From the NCBI GenBank assembly GCA_046290435.1, contig JBKAGO010000033.1, positions 124,001 to 188,000 of the forward strand: DNA of 64,000 nt, written 5' to 3'. Positions 16,594 through 24,850 of the stretch are shown in pieces. The DNA comes from CAVQUE01 sp046290435 (lineage in GTDB: Bacteria; Actinomycetota; Acidimicrobiia; Acidimicrobiales; UBA8592). The notes beneath the pieces are model-generated. The model was not told where the DNA came from and did not search any database. It worked only from the letters and a program-made list of their open reading frames with translations. Position 1 is the stretch's first letter. The number at the start of each line of letters is the position of its first letter. The translations under genes were made by a program, and so were the position numbers.

Positions 16594-19128
16594 TCAGTCG
16601 CAGGCCTCGCAGTGCTCGGGGTTCTCGAGGCTGCACGCCAGCGCTTCTTCGTCGGTGAAACTCTTCGACGGCTTCGGCGCTGGATCGGTCGGGTTCGGAG
16701 CCGGGGCGGCACTGGTGGTCTGGTTGATGCGCGTCGCCGGCCGTGACCGCAGGTAGTACGTGGTCTTGACGCCCTGCTTCCAGGCATACATGTACATGGA
16801 GCTGAGCTTGCCGATGCTCGGCGACTCCATGAACAGGTTGAGCGACTGGCTCTGGTCGATGAACGCACCGCGCTCGGCGGCCATCTCGATCAGGGCCTTC
16901 TGGGGGATCTCCCAGGCTGTGCGGTAGACCTCGCGCACCTCGGCGGGGATGCGCTCGATGCCCTGCACCGAACCCTCGGACCGCTTGAGCTCGCCGATCA
17001 TGTCGTCGTCCCACAGCTCGCGTGCCTGCAGCTCGCTGACCAGGTAGCGGTTGATCTGCATGAACTCGCCCGACAGCGTCTCGCGCTTGAACAGGTTGGA
17101 CACCTGGGGCTCGATGCACTCGTAGCATCCGGCGATCGACGCGATGGTGGCCGTGGGGGCGATGGCGATGAGCAACGAGTTGCGCAGGCCGTGTGCGGCG
17201 ATGCGGTCGCGGACCTGCTGCCAGCGTTCGGCGTCGGAGGGCTCGACGCCCCACAGATCGAACTGCAGGTCGCCGGCGGCGGCGCGGGTGTCGGCGAAGG
17301 TCTCGTGGGGACCCGATTCCTCGGCGAGTTCGGTCGAGGCCCACAGGGCGTTGAAGTAGATCTCCTCGCTGATGCGCCGGGAGGCCGCACGGGCGACCGG
17401 CGAGTCGAACGGGACGCCCAGCTTGAAGAACACATCCTGGAGGCCCATGAGCCCCAGGCCGACCGGGCGCCACTTGGCGTTGGAGACACCGGCTTCGTCG
17501 GTGGGGTAGTAGTTGATGTCGATGACCCGGTCGAGGAACGGCACGACCTGGCGGACGGTGGCACCGAGGGTGTCGTAGTCGACCTCGGGCCCATCGGCGC
17601 CGTCGACGACGAAGGCGCCCAGGTTGAGCGAGCCGAGGTTGCAGACCGCGGTCTCGGCCTGGCTGGTGACCTCGAGGATCTCGGTGCACAGGTTCGACAG
17701 GTGCACGACGCGGGGCTGACCATCGGGATCGGTGGTGCCGGTCTGGTTGCACTTGGCGTTGGAGGCGTCCTTGAAGGTCATCCAGCCGTTGCCGGTCTGG
17801 GCGAGGGACCGCATCATGCGGCTGTAGAGCTGGCGGGCCGGGACCTGACGCTCGAAGAGGCCGGCCTCTTCGGCTTCGGTGTAGGCGGCTTCGAACTCGG
17901 GACCGTAGAGGTCGACGAGGTGCGGGACCTTCTTGGGATCGAACAGCGACCACTGCCAGTCGTTCTCGACCCGCTTCATGAACAGGTCCGGCACCCAGTT
18001 GGCGATGTTGAGGTTGTGGGTGCGGCGGGCGCTGTCGCCGGTGTTCTCCTTGAGGTCGAGGAACTCCTCGATGTCGGCGTGCCAGCTCTCCAGGTACACG
18101 CAGGCGGCGCCCTTGCGGCGGCCGCCCTGGTTGACGGCGGCGACGGAGCTGTCGAGGGTCTTGAGCCAGGGGACGATGCCGTTGGAGAGGCCGTTGGTGC
18201 CCTGGATGAGGCTGCCCTTGGCGCGGACCCGGTGCCAGGCCACGCCGATGCCGCCGGCGAACTTCGACAGGCGGGCGATGTCGGTGTAGCGCTTGTAGAT
18301 GCCCTCGAGGGAGTCCTCGGGCGAGTCGAGCAGGTAGCAGCTGGACATCTGGGGGTGCGCCGTGCCGGAGTTGAACAGTGTCGGGCTCGACGGCAGGTAC
18401 GCCAGCGACGACATGAGGTCGTAGAAGGCGACGGCCTCGTCGGCGTTGGTGGACAGGCCGCAGGCGACGCGCAGGAAGAAGTACTGCGGGGTCTCGACGA
18501 CCTCGCGGGTCTGGGGGTGGCGCAACAGGTACCGGTCGTAGACCGTGCGCAGGCCGAAGAACTCGAAGTGGCGGTCGCGGGTGGAGTTGATGGCGGCGTT
18601 GAGGGTGGGGGCGTTGGCGGCGACGAATGCGGCGACGTCGTCGCTGATGAGGCCGAGGGAGTGCCCGCGGGTGACCGACTCGGTGAACCAGGGGATGTTC
18701 TGGTTGCGGACCTCTTTGTCGATGTAGGTCGACAGGAGGCGGGCCGCGAGGCGGGAGTAGCCGGGCTCTTCGACGATGAGGCCGGCGGCGGTGCGGATGG
18801 AGAGATCGTCGAGTTCGCGGGTGGTGGCGCCGTCGGCGAGGGCGGAGATGGTGCGGGTGGCGACGCGCATCGGGTCGACGCCACGGAGGCCCTCCGAACA
18901 CGAGGCGACGGCGTTGACGATCTTGTTGACGTCGACGGGCTCGAGCTCGCCGTTGCGCTTGCGCACCCGCATGCCGACCGCGGTGTCGAGGCCGGCTGCC
19001 GGGCCGGAGTCGGGGATGAGCTCGATGCCGGCGGTGGCGATGGTCGGGGCCCCGCTGCCCGGTCCGCTCGTGTCGTCCTGGGTCTGGGTGGTGATGTCGG
19101 TCAGTGCCGACTGGTCCGTCAATGCCAA
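16594..19128 (-). CDS. nrdA: Ribonucleoside-diphosphate reductase, alpha (catalytic) subunit
   Basis: Class I ribonucleotide reductase large subunit of about 844 residues. An ATP-cone domain (MRVRKRNGELEPVDVNKIVN) is followed by the ten-stranded barrel with NLGSLNLGAF, the finger-loop stretch CYECIEPQVSNLFKRETLSG and PTATIASIAG. The C-terminal tail ends CEACD, the cysteine pair that re-reduces the active site. The frame stays open to 19398, but the added N-terminus is Arg/Pro-rich and looks like non-coding translation. A TTG at 19128 preceded by GAGGAG nine bases away is the best start; a second TTG at 19122 is possible. It precedes nrdB in an operon. Confidence 0.93.
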   Translation of the reverse strand: MALTDQSALTDITTQTQDDTSGPGSGAPTIATAGIELIPDSGPAAGLDTAVGMRVRKRNGELEPVDVNKIVNAVASCSEGLRGVDPMRVATRTISALADGATTRELDDLSIRTAAGLIVEEPGYSRLAARLLSTYIDKEVRNQNIPWFTESVTRGHSLGLISDDVAAFVAANAPTLNAAINSTRDRHFEFFGLRTVYDRYLLRHPQTREVVETPQYFFLRVACGLSTNADEAVAFYDLMSSLAYLPSSPTLFNSGTAHPQMSSCYLLDSPEDSLEGIYKRYTDIARLSKFAGGIGVAWHRVRAKGSLIQGTNGLSNGIVPWLKTLDSSVAAVNQGGRRKGAACVYLESWHADIEEFLDLKENTGDSARRTHNLNIANWVPDLFMKRVENDWQWSLFDPKKVPHLVDLYGPEFEAAYTEAEEAGLFERQVPARQLYSRMMRSLAQTGNGWMTFKDASNAKCNQTGTTDPDGQPRVVHLSNLCTEILEVTSQAETAVCNLGSLNLGAFVVDGADGPEVDYDTLGATVRQVVPFLDRVIDINYYPTDEAGVSNAKWRPVGLGLMGLQDVFFKLGVPFDSPVARAASRRISEEIYFNALWASTELAEESGPHETFADTRAAAGDLQFDLWGVEPSDAERWQQVRDRIAAHGLRNSLLIAIAPTATIASIAGCYECIEPQVSNLFKRETLSGEFMQINRYLVSELQARELWDDDMIGELKRSEGSVQGIERIPAEVREVYRTAWEIPQKALIEMAAERGAFIDQSQSLNLFMESPSIGKLSSMYMYAWKQGVKTTYYLRSRPATRINQTTSAAPAPNPTDPAPKPSKSFTDEEALACSLENPEHCEACD

Positions 19129-19461
19129 CGCTTCTGTCTCCTCGGTTTCCCCGCAGCCCGTGGCCGGCGGGGGTCGTCTCGTACTTCCCTGCCCGCGTCG
19201 GGTGCCCGCGAGCAGCGTTGGGGACGTGACCGGACGACGTCGGTGTCGCCGAACATGGGAGCAGGGTGCGCAGAGGTGGAGACCGGTGTTCGCCGATCCG
19301 CCGTTCGCTGGTTCGCCCTGGTCCGATGCGAGATCGGTCGGTCTGTACTGGGTTGCTGCCCGTGCCCCGACACTGGCGCGGTAGTACCGGGGACCCATGA
19401 TTACAGCCGTGTAGTTACACCGGTGTCAAGGGGTCCGTGGTGTTTGTTCCGGTGCCCCTTG
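19129..19461. other. nrdA upstream region
   Basis: About 330 bases that hold no gene I can support. It must contain the nrdAB promoter (minus strand). A near-perfect 15-bp palindrome lies at 19415-19429. Large frames crossing it on both strands are GC-driven shadows. Confidence 0.5.
19415..19429. promoter_or_regulatory. Palindromic operator candidate upstream of nrdA
   Basis: ttacaccggtgtcaa is symmetric apart from one position per arm. It lies ~285 bases before the nrdA start and ~210 bases before the divergent DUF559 gene. It does not match the usual AT-centred NrdR box, so the binding factor is unknown. Confidence 0.35.
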
Positions 19462-19512
19462 CGAAATCTGGGACTTTGCGCGCAGCACGTGCGCGCAAAG
19501 TCCCAGATTTCG
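19462..19512. repeat. 51-bp palindrome, left flank of the AbiEi/DUF559 gene
   Basis: Perfect 23-bp arms (19462-19484 and 19490-19512, starting cgaaatctgggactttgcgc) with a five-base loop gcacg. It sits upstream of both neighbouring genes, which diverge here, so it cannot be explained as a transcription terminator. The same arms recur exactly at 20658-20708. Confidence 0.92.
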
Positions 19513-19636
19513 TCATCCATGGGCTTCGGGGGTGTCGATGGCATGCCCGATCCATACGATCGGTCGGGCTTCCCCCATCGACTTCCCCTTCTCGATCCGA
19601 CGGTCGCTTGACGACCGAACTCGAAAGGGGACCACC

Positions 19637-20596
19637 GTGCCCACCATCGCATCGCTGCCTGCCGCCGTGGTCGATCACCTGCGCGCGCACCATGGCGTGG
19701 CTGCCGTGGAGACCTTCGTCCATCTCGGGGTCAGCCCGACCCAGGTCCGCCGCATGACTGAGGCCGGGCTGCTCGAGCGGGTGCACCGACAGGTCTACAT
19801 CATTCGCTCGAGCCCGCTGACGTTCATGGCCAGGTGCGTGGCGGCGTGTGCTGCGCATCCGGACCTCGTCATCACGGGCCTGTCCGCCGGGCGCATCTGG
19901 GAGCTGCGCAAGCTCGGCCTCCCCTTGGAACCCCCGGCAGGCGAAGTGTTGACGGCCACAGCCCCGGTGCGTGGCGCCCCGAGCCTGTCCGGAGTGCGCA
20001 TCCGTCGGTCGAACGATCTTCGTCTCTCCGACTTGGTCCGGCGCGACGACGGCATCCGCGTTGCGACGCCGGCCCGGACCTGGTTCGACCTGGGCGCACA
20101 GGTGGGTGATCGTGCATTCGAGTCGATCACCGAGCAGGTCATCGATCGGTATTGCACCGTTCCGACGCTGTGGGCGACCAGGCGTCGCCTCGCCGGTCGG
20201 GGGCGCGACGGCGCAGCGCGGGTCAATCGGGTGTTGGATGCCCGACCCGCCTGGCACAAGCCGGCGGACTCGGATCTGGAGGTGCGGGTGCTGCGTGCGT
20301 TGCGGGATCGCGGCTTGGACTTGGTGCCCCAACATCGACTTGCGCTCCGCAACGGATCGGTCGCCTTCATCGATGCGGCCGATCCCTTGCTGCGTTGGGG
20401 TGTCGAGGTGGATCACGTCACTTGGCACGGGGGTCGGTTCGATGCGCAGGCGGACAAGGCGCGGGACCGCCAGGCGGGGCTGCTCGGCTGGAGGATCGAG
20501 CGCGTCACGGACGACGAGGTGGCGCGGAACCTCGAGGCGGTTGCCGACGAGCTGATCGAGCTCCGGCAACAGTGGGCACGATCGACTGCTGCGTAG
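19637..20596 (+). CDS. AbiEi-type winged-helix / DUF559 (Vsr-like nuclease fold) fusion protein
   Basis: About 319 residues. Residues 1-60 resemble the AbiEi antitoxin N-terminal winged helix (HHGVAAVETFVHLGVSPTQV, then GLLERVHRQVY). The central part continues with ITGLSAGRIWELRKLGL. The last ~110 residues have the DUF559/Vsr-like PD-(D/E)XK pattern: FIDAAD, WGVEVDHVTWHGG, DKARDRQAGLLGWRIERVTDDEV. Start GTG 19637 follows AAAGGGG; the frame is open to 19532 without a better signal. No separate AbiEii toxin gene is adjacent. The gene is enclosed by two copies of one 51-bp palindrome, so gene and repeats look like a cassette. Such fusions are common orphans in actinobacteria; their role is not established. 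Confidence 0.85.
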   Translation: MPTIASLPAAVVDHLRAHHGVAAVETFVHLGVSPTQVRRMTEAGLLERVHRQVYIIRSSPLTFMARCVAACAAHPDLVITGLSAGRIWELRKLGLPLEPPAGEVLTATAPVRGAPSLSGVRIRRSNDLRLSDLVRRDDGIRVATPARTWFDLGAQVGDRAFESITEQVIDRYCTVPTLWATRRRLAGRGRDGAARVNRVLDARPAWHKPADSDLEVRVLRALRDRGLDLVPQHRLALRNGSVAFIDAADPLLRWGVEVDHVTWHGGRFDAQADKARDRQAGLLGWRIERVTDDEVARNLEAVADELIELRQQWARSTAA

Positions 20597-20657
20597 CGGT
20601 CACGCACTCGTATCCGGGATGAGCATGCCGGGTTCGCCCCTGGTCCCTCCTGCTGGG

Positions 20658-20708
20658 CGAAATCTGGGACTTTGCGCGCAGCTGGTGCGCGCAAAGTCCC
20701 AGATTTCG
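20658..20708. repeat. 51-bp palindrome, right flank of the AbiEi/DUF559 gene
   Basis: Same 23-bp arms as the copy at 19462-19512 (20658-20680 and 20686-20708); only the five-base loop differs (gctgg). It lies between the convergent ends of the DUF559 gene and rmlA. Confidence 0.92.
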
Positions 20709-20746
20709 GCGGAACGGTGGAACGGAGGGGACGAACGGGACGCTGG

Positions 20747-21679
20747 TCAGGTGGGGCCGGTGGTGCGCATGGCGAGTTCGGTGAGGCTGGCGCCGTAGCC
20801 GGATTTGGTCAGGGGTTCGGCGAGGGCGAGGAGTTCATCGGCGGTGATCCAGCGCTGCTGGTAGGCGATCTCTTCGGGGGAGCCGATCTTGAGGCGTTGG
20901 CGGGTCTCGATGACCCGCACGAACTCCGAGGCCTCGACGAGTGAGGCGAAGGTGCCGGTGTCGAGCCAGGCGAAGCCCCGGCCCATCGGCACCACGCGCA
21001 GGTCGCCGCGCCGCAGGTAGGCGTCGTTGACGGCGGTGATCTCGAGCTCGCCCCGTGCGGAGGGCTCGGTGGCCTTGGCGACGGCGACGACGTCGGCGTC
21101 GTAGAAGTACAGGCCGGTGACCGCCCAGGTCGATTTGGGTTCGGTGGGTTTCTCCTCGATCGAGGTGGCCCGCCCGGAGGTGTCGAAGTCGACGACCCCG
21201 TAGCGTTCGGGGTCGGGGACCTCCTTGGCGAACACGCACGCACCTTTGGTGGTCGACGCGGCGTCGCGCAGCAGCGCGGAGAGGCCGCCGCCGTAGAAGA
21301 GGTTGTCGCCCAGTACCAGGGCGCAGGGGTCGTCGTCGATGAAGTCCTCGCCGATCAGGAATGCCTGGGCGATGCCATCGGGGGAGTCCTGGGTGGCCCA
21401 GTTGATGGAGATCCCGAACTGGCTGCCGTCGCCCAGCAGGCGCACGAAGGCGTCCTGTTCGACGCTGGTGGTGATGATCAACACGTCGCGGATCCCGGCG
21501 AGCATCAGCGTCGACAACGGGTAGTAGATCATCGGCTTGTCATAGACCGGCAGCAGTTGCTTCGACACCGCCAACGTCAACGGGTGCAGCCGGCTCCCGG
21601 TCCCGCCCGCCAGGATGATCCCCTTGCGGGTGCCGCCGGAGGCGTTCGTGTCGGATGGGTTCGTGGCGGGGGCGTTCAT
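20747..21679 (-). CDS. rmlA: Glucose-1-phosphate thymidylyltransferase
   Basis: First step of dTDP-L-rhamnose synthesis: glucose-1-phosphate plus dTTP gives dTDP-glucose. 310 residues; after a ~17-residue Asn/Thr-rich lead it shows the nucleotidyl-transfer signature GIILAGGTGSRLHPLT, KQLLPVYDKPMIYYPLSTLM, the base-binding QDSPDGIAQAF, the LVLGDNLFYG metal region, IEEKPTEPKS, and LDTGTFASLVEAS. It is the last gene of the rmlC-B-D-A operon; its ATG overlaps the rmlD stop by four bases. Confidence 0.96.
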   Translation of the reverse strand: MNAPATNPSDTNASGGTRKGIILAGGTGSRLHPLTLAVSKQLLPVYDKPMIYYPLSTLMLAGIRDVLIITTSVEQDAFVRLLGDGSQFGISINWATQDSPDGIAQAFLIGEDFIDDDPCALVLGDNLFYGGGLSALLRDAASTTKGACVFAKEVPDPERYGVVDFDTSGRATSIEEKPTEPKSTWAVTGLYFYDADVVAVAKATEPSARGELEITAVNDAYLRRGDLRVVPMGRGFAWLDTGTFASLVEASEFVRVIETRQRLKIGSPEEIAYQQRWITADELLALAEPLTKSGYGASLTELAMRTTGPT

Positions 21680-22560
21680 GATGAGGTCCTCTCGGCCCGC
21701 TCGAGCAGTTCGGCTCGCACCGCCGGCATGGTCGTGGACCAGGCGGGCAGGACGATGCCGGCGGCGTCGGCGATGGCGGTCGAGTCGAGGCGGCTGTTGG
21801 CCGGGCGGGCCGCCGGGGTGGGGTAGTCGGTGGTGGGGATCGCCCGGACGCGGAGTCGGCCCGAGGCGATGGGCTCGGCCAGGATGGCGCAGGCGAAGCC
21901 GTGCCAGGTGGCTTCTTCGGGCGAGGCCAGGTGGTAGGTGCCCGTCAGCTCATCGCCGTCGAGGCCGGCTGTGACGAGGTCGACGATGGCGGCGGCGATG
22001 TCGATGGCGGCGGTCGGGCAGCCGCGCTGGTCGGCGACGACGGCGAGCTCGTCGCGTTCGGCGCCGAGGCGCAACATGGTGGCCACGAAGTTGGCGCCGA
22101 GCGCGCCGTAGACCCAGGCGGTGCGCAGGATCAGGTGGCGTTCGGCGGCGGCGGCCGCCTGTTCGCCGGCGAGCTTGGTGGCGCCGTACACGCCGAGGGG
22201 GGCGACGGGGTCGGTCTCGACGTACCAGCCGTCCTTGGTGCCGTCGAAGACGTAGTCGGTGGAGATGTGGATCAGGCGGCTGCCGTGGCGGTTCGCAGCG
22301 GCGGCGAGATGGGCGACCCCGGTGGCGTTGACGGCCTGGGCGAGGTCGGGTTCGGTCTCGGCACGATCGACCGCGGTGTAGGCCGCGGCGTTGACGATGA
22401 CCTCGGGGGCGAGGTCTGCGACGACGGCATCGACCGCGGCCGCGTCGGTGATGTCGAGGCCCCGGCGGTCGACGCCGGTGACTGCCACACCGGCGGGCCA
22501 GGCGGCACGCATCAATTCGGCGCCGACCTGGCCGGCGGCCCCGGTGACCAGAACCCTCAC
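21676..22560 (-). CDS. rmlD: dTDP-4-dehydrorhamnose reductase
   Basis: Last step of dTDP-L-rhamnose synthesis, NAD(P)H-dependent reduction at C4. 294 residues, extended SDR fold: VRVLVTGAAGQVGAEL for cofactor binding, GLDITDAAAV, VIVNAAAYTAVDRAE, STDYVFDG, and the catalytic Y-x-x-x-K in YGATKLAGE. The C-terminus has the family stretch RPANSRLDS. The GTG start at 22560 overlaps the rmlB stop (GTGA), and the stop overlaps rmlA; the frame upstream of the GTG is Arg-rich shadow sequence. Confidence 0.95.
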   Translation of the reverse strand: MRVLVTGAAGQVGAELMRAAWPAGVAVTGVDRRGLDITDAAAVDAVVADLAPEVIVNAAAYTAVDRAETEPDLAQAVNATGVAHLAAAANRHGSRLIHISTDYVFDGTKDGWYVETDPVAPLGVYGATKLAGEQAAAAAERHLILRTAWVYGALGANFVATMLRLGAERDELAVVADQRGCPTAAIDIAAAIVDLVTAGLDGDELTGTYHLASPEEATWHGFACAILAEPIASGRLRVRAIPTTDYPTPAARPANSRLDSTAIADAAGIVLPAWSTTMPAVRAELLERAERTSS

Positions 22561-23654
22561 GGTCGGGCTGCTCCGCCGCCGGCGCCGCCGGCCGGAGATG
22601 AGCCGGCGCCGAGGCGGCCGCCGTCGTAGGTGCCGTCGAGGATGGGTTGCCACCACCAGTCGTTGGCGAGGTACCAGTCGATGGTGGCGGCGAGGCCGGT
22701 GTCGAAGTCGACCGATGGTTCCCAGCCCAGCTCGGTACGCAGTTTGGAGGCGTCGATGGCGTAGCGGAGGTCGTGGCCGGGCCGGTCGGCGACGAAGGTG
22801 ATCAGTCCCCGGCGCGGCCCCGACGCACCGACGCCGAGGCGGTCGTCGACGAGATCGCAGATGGCTTCGACGACCTCGAGGTTGGTGCGCTCGGCGTTGC
22901 CGCCGACCAGGTAGGTCTCGCCGACGGTGCCCGATTCGACGACGGTGCGCAGCGCACGGGCGTGGTCATCGACGAACAACCAGTCGCGCACGTTGTCCCC
23001 CTTGCCGTACACGGGCAGGGGTTCGCCGGCGACGGCCTTGAGGGTGACGAGCGGGATGAGTTTCTCGGGGAAATGGAACGGCCCGTAGTTGTTCGAGCAG
23101 TTCGTGATGACCACCGGCACGCCGTAGGTCTCGTGCCAGGCCCGTGCCAGGTGATCCGATGACGCTTTCGACGCCGAATACGGCGACCGCGGCGAATACG
23201 GGGTGGCCTCGGTGAAGGGCGCATCATCGGGTGTGAGTGCGCCGAAGACCTCGTCGGTCGACACGTGCAGGAACCGGAACGCGGCCCTTGCGGCGTCGTC
23301 GAGACCGGCCAGGTGGGTGCGGGCGGCCTGCAACAGGTTCATGGTGCCCATCACGTTGGTGGCCAGGAACTCGTCGGGGCCGTCGATGGAACGATCGACG
23401 TGGCTCTCCGCTGCCAAGTGCATCACCGCGTCCGGCACGAAATCGGCGAACACCGACCCCACTGCGTCGGCGTCACGGATGTCGCCCTGCACGAACGAAT
23501 AGCGGGCATCGCCGGCCACGCCGGCGGTGGAACCCTCGGTGGCCGCGTAGGTCATCGCGTCGAGGTTGCAGACGACGTGGTCGCTGTCGGCGATGAGGTG
23601 GCGCACGAGCGCCGACCCGATGAACCCACACCCACCCGTGACCAGGATCCTCAT
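22557..23654 (-). CDS. rmlB: dTDP-glucose 4,6-dehydratase
   Basis: Second step of dTDP-L-rhamnose synthesis. 365 residues, extended SDR: MRILVTGGCGFIGSALVRHL, VMHLAAESHVDRSIDGP, STDEVFGAL, the catalytic YSASKASSDH, then NNYGPFHFPEKLIPL and VRDWLFVDDHARAL, all typical of RmlB. The C-terminal ~15 residues are a Gly/Ala-rich tail. The ATG at 23654 starts at the conserved first strand; the longer open frame includes rmlC antisense-like sequence and is not used. It follows rmlC by 73 bases. Confidence 0.96.
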   Translation of the reverse strand: MRILVTGGCGFIGSALVRHLIADSDHVVCNLDAMTYAATEGSTAGVAGDARYSFVQGDIRDADAVGSVFADFVPDAVMHLAAESHVDRSIDGPDEFLATNVMGTMNLLQAARTHLAGLDDAARAAFRFLHVSTDEVFGALTPDDAPFTEATPYSPRSPYSASKASSDHLARAWHETYGVPVVITNCSNNYGPFHFPEKLIPLVTLKAVAGEPLPVYGKGDNVRDWLFVDDHARALRTVVESGTVGETYLVGGNAERTNLEVVEAICDLVDDRLGVGASGPRRGLITFVADRPGHDLRYAIDASKLRTELGWEPSVDFDTGLAATIDWYLANDWWWQPILDGTYDGGRLGAGSSPAGGAGGGAARP

Positions 23655-23727
23655 GAGGTCGTTTCCCCTGCCGTCATCGCGCTTCTGCCCCCGCTCTCGG
23701 TTGCGCAGGCGGTCGTCGCCGCCGCAA

Positions 23728-24294
23728 TCACCAGCCCGCCGCCCGCAGATCGTCCACCAGATCCGCCAACAGCGGCGCCGCCGCGTCCTTGTCCGACAAC
23801 ACTGCCGCATCCGACGCCACCGGCCAGTCGATCCCCAAGGCGGGGTCGTCGAAACGGACCGACCGATCCGCCTCCGGCGCATAGGTCGCCGTGCACTTGT
23901 AGGCCACCACCGTGTCGGGCTCCAACGTCGCGAACCCGTGCGCGAACCCCGGCGGCACCCAGAACACCTCGGGCCGCTCACCCGACAAATCCACCGAACA
24001 ATGCTGCCCGAACGTCGGCGACGACGGCCGCACATCCACCGCCACATCGAGGATCGACCCCGCCAACACCCGCACCAACTTGCCCTGGGCATGAGGCGGC
24101 AACTGCAGATGCAACCCCCGCACCGTCCCCGAACGCACCGATGTCGACTGATTGTCCTGCACGAACTCGACATCGACCCCGTGACCCGCCATCACCGACC
24201 GATTGAACGTCTCCACGAAACTCCCACGGTCATCGCCGAACACGCGCAGCTCGAACAGCCGGACCCCGGGCATCGGTTCATCGATCAGTCGCAT
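23728..24294 (-). CDS. rmlC: dTDP-4-dehydrorhamnose 3,5-epimerase
   Basis: Third step of dTDP-L-rhamnose synthesis; a cupin enzyme of 188 residues. Diagnostic parts: FGDDRGSFVETFN, FVQDNQSTS, the catalytic His in RGLHLQLPPHAQGKLVRV, VPPGFAHGFATLE and YKCTATYAPEADRSVRFDDP. First gene of the rml operon. A TAGGGT -10 box ends nine bases before the ATG, giving a transcript with almost no leader. Codon use is slightly more C-ending than in the neighbours. Confidence 0.96.
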   Translation of the reverse strand: MRLIDEPMPGVRLFELRVFGDDRGSFVETFNRSVMAGHGVDVEFVQDNQSTSVRSGTVRGLHLQLPPHAQGKLVRVLAGSILDVAVDVRPSSPTFGQHCSVDLSGERPEVFWVPPGFAHGFATLEPDTVVAYKCTATYAPEADRSVRFDDPALGIDWPVASDAAVLSDKDAAAPLLADLVDDLRAAGW

Positions 24295-24303
24295 CGGCGA
24301 GAA

Positions 24304-24309
24304 ACCCTA
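24304..24309 (-). promoter_or_regulatory. -10 box of the rml operon
   Basis: TAGGGT on the minus strand, nine bases before the rmlC ATG. Predicted transcription start is within two bases of the start codon. Confidence 0.5.
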
Positions 24310-24394
24310 CCGTCGCGCCGCATTCGACCTCGGCGATTCCCTCGATGAACCGTTCTGAGCGGTGGGTCATCACCAGGCTCGGCTCGCGTCCCGT

Positions 24395-24400
24395 TAGGAT
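24395..24400 (+). promoter_or_regulatory. -10 box of the GtrA-like operon (leaderless start)
   Basis: TAGGAT ends six bases before the GTG at 24407, placing the transcription start on the initiation codon. No ribosome binding site is seen. Confidence 0.55.
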
Positions 24401-24406
24401 CGCGGC

Positions 24407-24850
24407 GTGTCCCGTCTCGATCGCCGTCCGGCCACCCGGTTGTCACGCGCTCATCGCTTTCTCTTCATCACAGCGATCACGGCGTCGCTGGGGCAGCTCA
24501 CGATCTTCGTACTCCACGTGCGACGCGATGTCGGTGCGCTCCAGGCGAACGTGACCGCTGCGCTCGCCGTCGCATTGGTCGGCTACGTGCTGAGCATGCG
24601 GTACGTCTGGCCGTCGGACCCTGCCCGTCGATATCGGGTCGAGATGCCCGTGTTCGTTCTCATGAGCCTGGTTGCGCTCGTCGCCTCGTCCCTCGGCGTC
24701 GCCCTGGCCACCACGGTCACGAGCCATCCTCTCGCAGCGAACGCAGCGAGCGCCGGCAGCTACGGCGTCGTGTGGGTCGCGCGCTTCCTGCTCCTCGACC
24801 GCTACGTGTTCGCTCCGGTGCTGTTGCGGTTGGAGCCCGCAGAGGCATGA
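24407..24850 (+). CDS. GtrA-like membrane protein
   Basis: 147 residues with four predicted membrane segments (for example FLFITAITASLGQLTIFVLH and MSLVALVASSLGVALAT), an Arg-rich N-terminus and the late GSYGVVWVARFLLLDRYVF typical of GtrA proteins. GtrA proteins are thought to help move undecaprenyl-linked sugars across the membrane or to act with GT2 enzymes. It heads a three-gene operon with a polytopic membrane protein and a GT2-methyltransferase fusion, all joined by ATGA overlaps. GTG start fixed by the -10 box just upstream. Confidence 0.85.
   Translation: MSRLDRRPATRLSRAHRFLFITAITASLGQLTIFVLHVRRDVGALQANVTAALAVALVGYVLSMRYVWPSDPARRYRVEMPVFVLMSLVALVASSLGVALATTVTSHPLAANAASAGSYGVVWVARFLLLDRYVFAPVLLRLEPAEA

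Noticed and set aside
17191..19611. An 806-codon plus-strand frame opposite nrdA
   Set aside because: Antisense to a well-conserved enzyme; no recognisable domains.
19637..20596. Complete AbiE toxin-antitoxin pair
   Set aside because: No AbiEii nucleotidyltransferase gene adjoins, and the C-terminal domain is DUF559/Vsr-like, so this is a single-gene unit.
22557..24173. rmlB extended upstream to 24173
   Set aside because: The added N-terminus overlaps rmlC on the same strand in another frame and is Arg/Trp/Cys-rich; RmlB homologues begin at the MRILVTGG strand.
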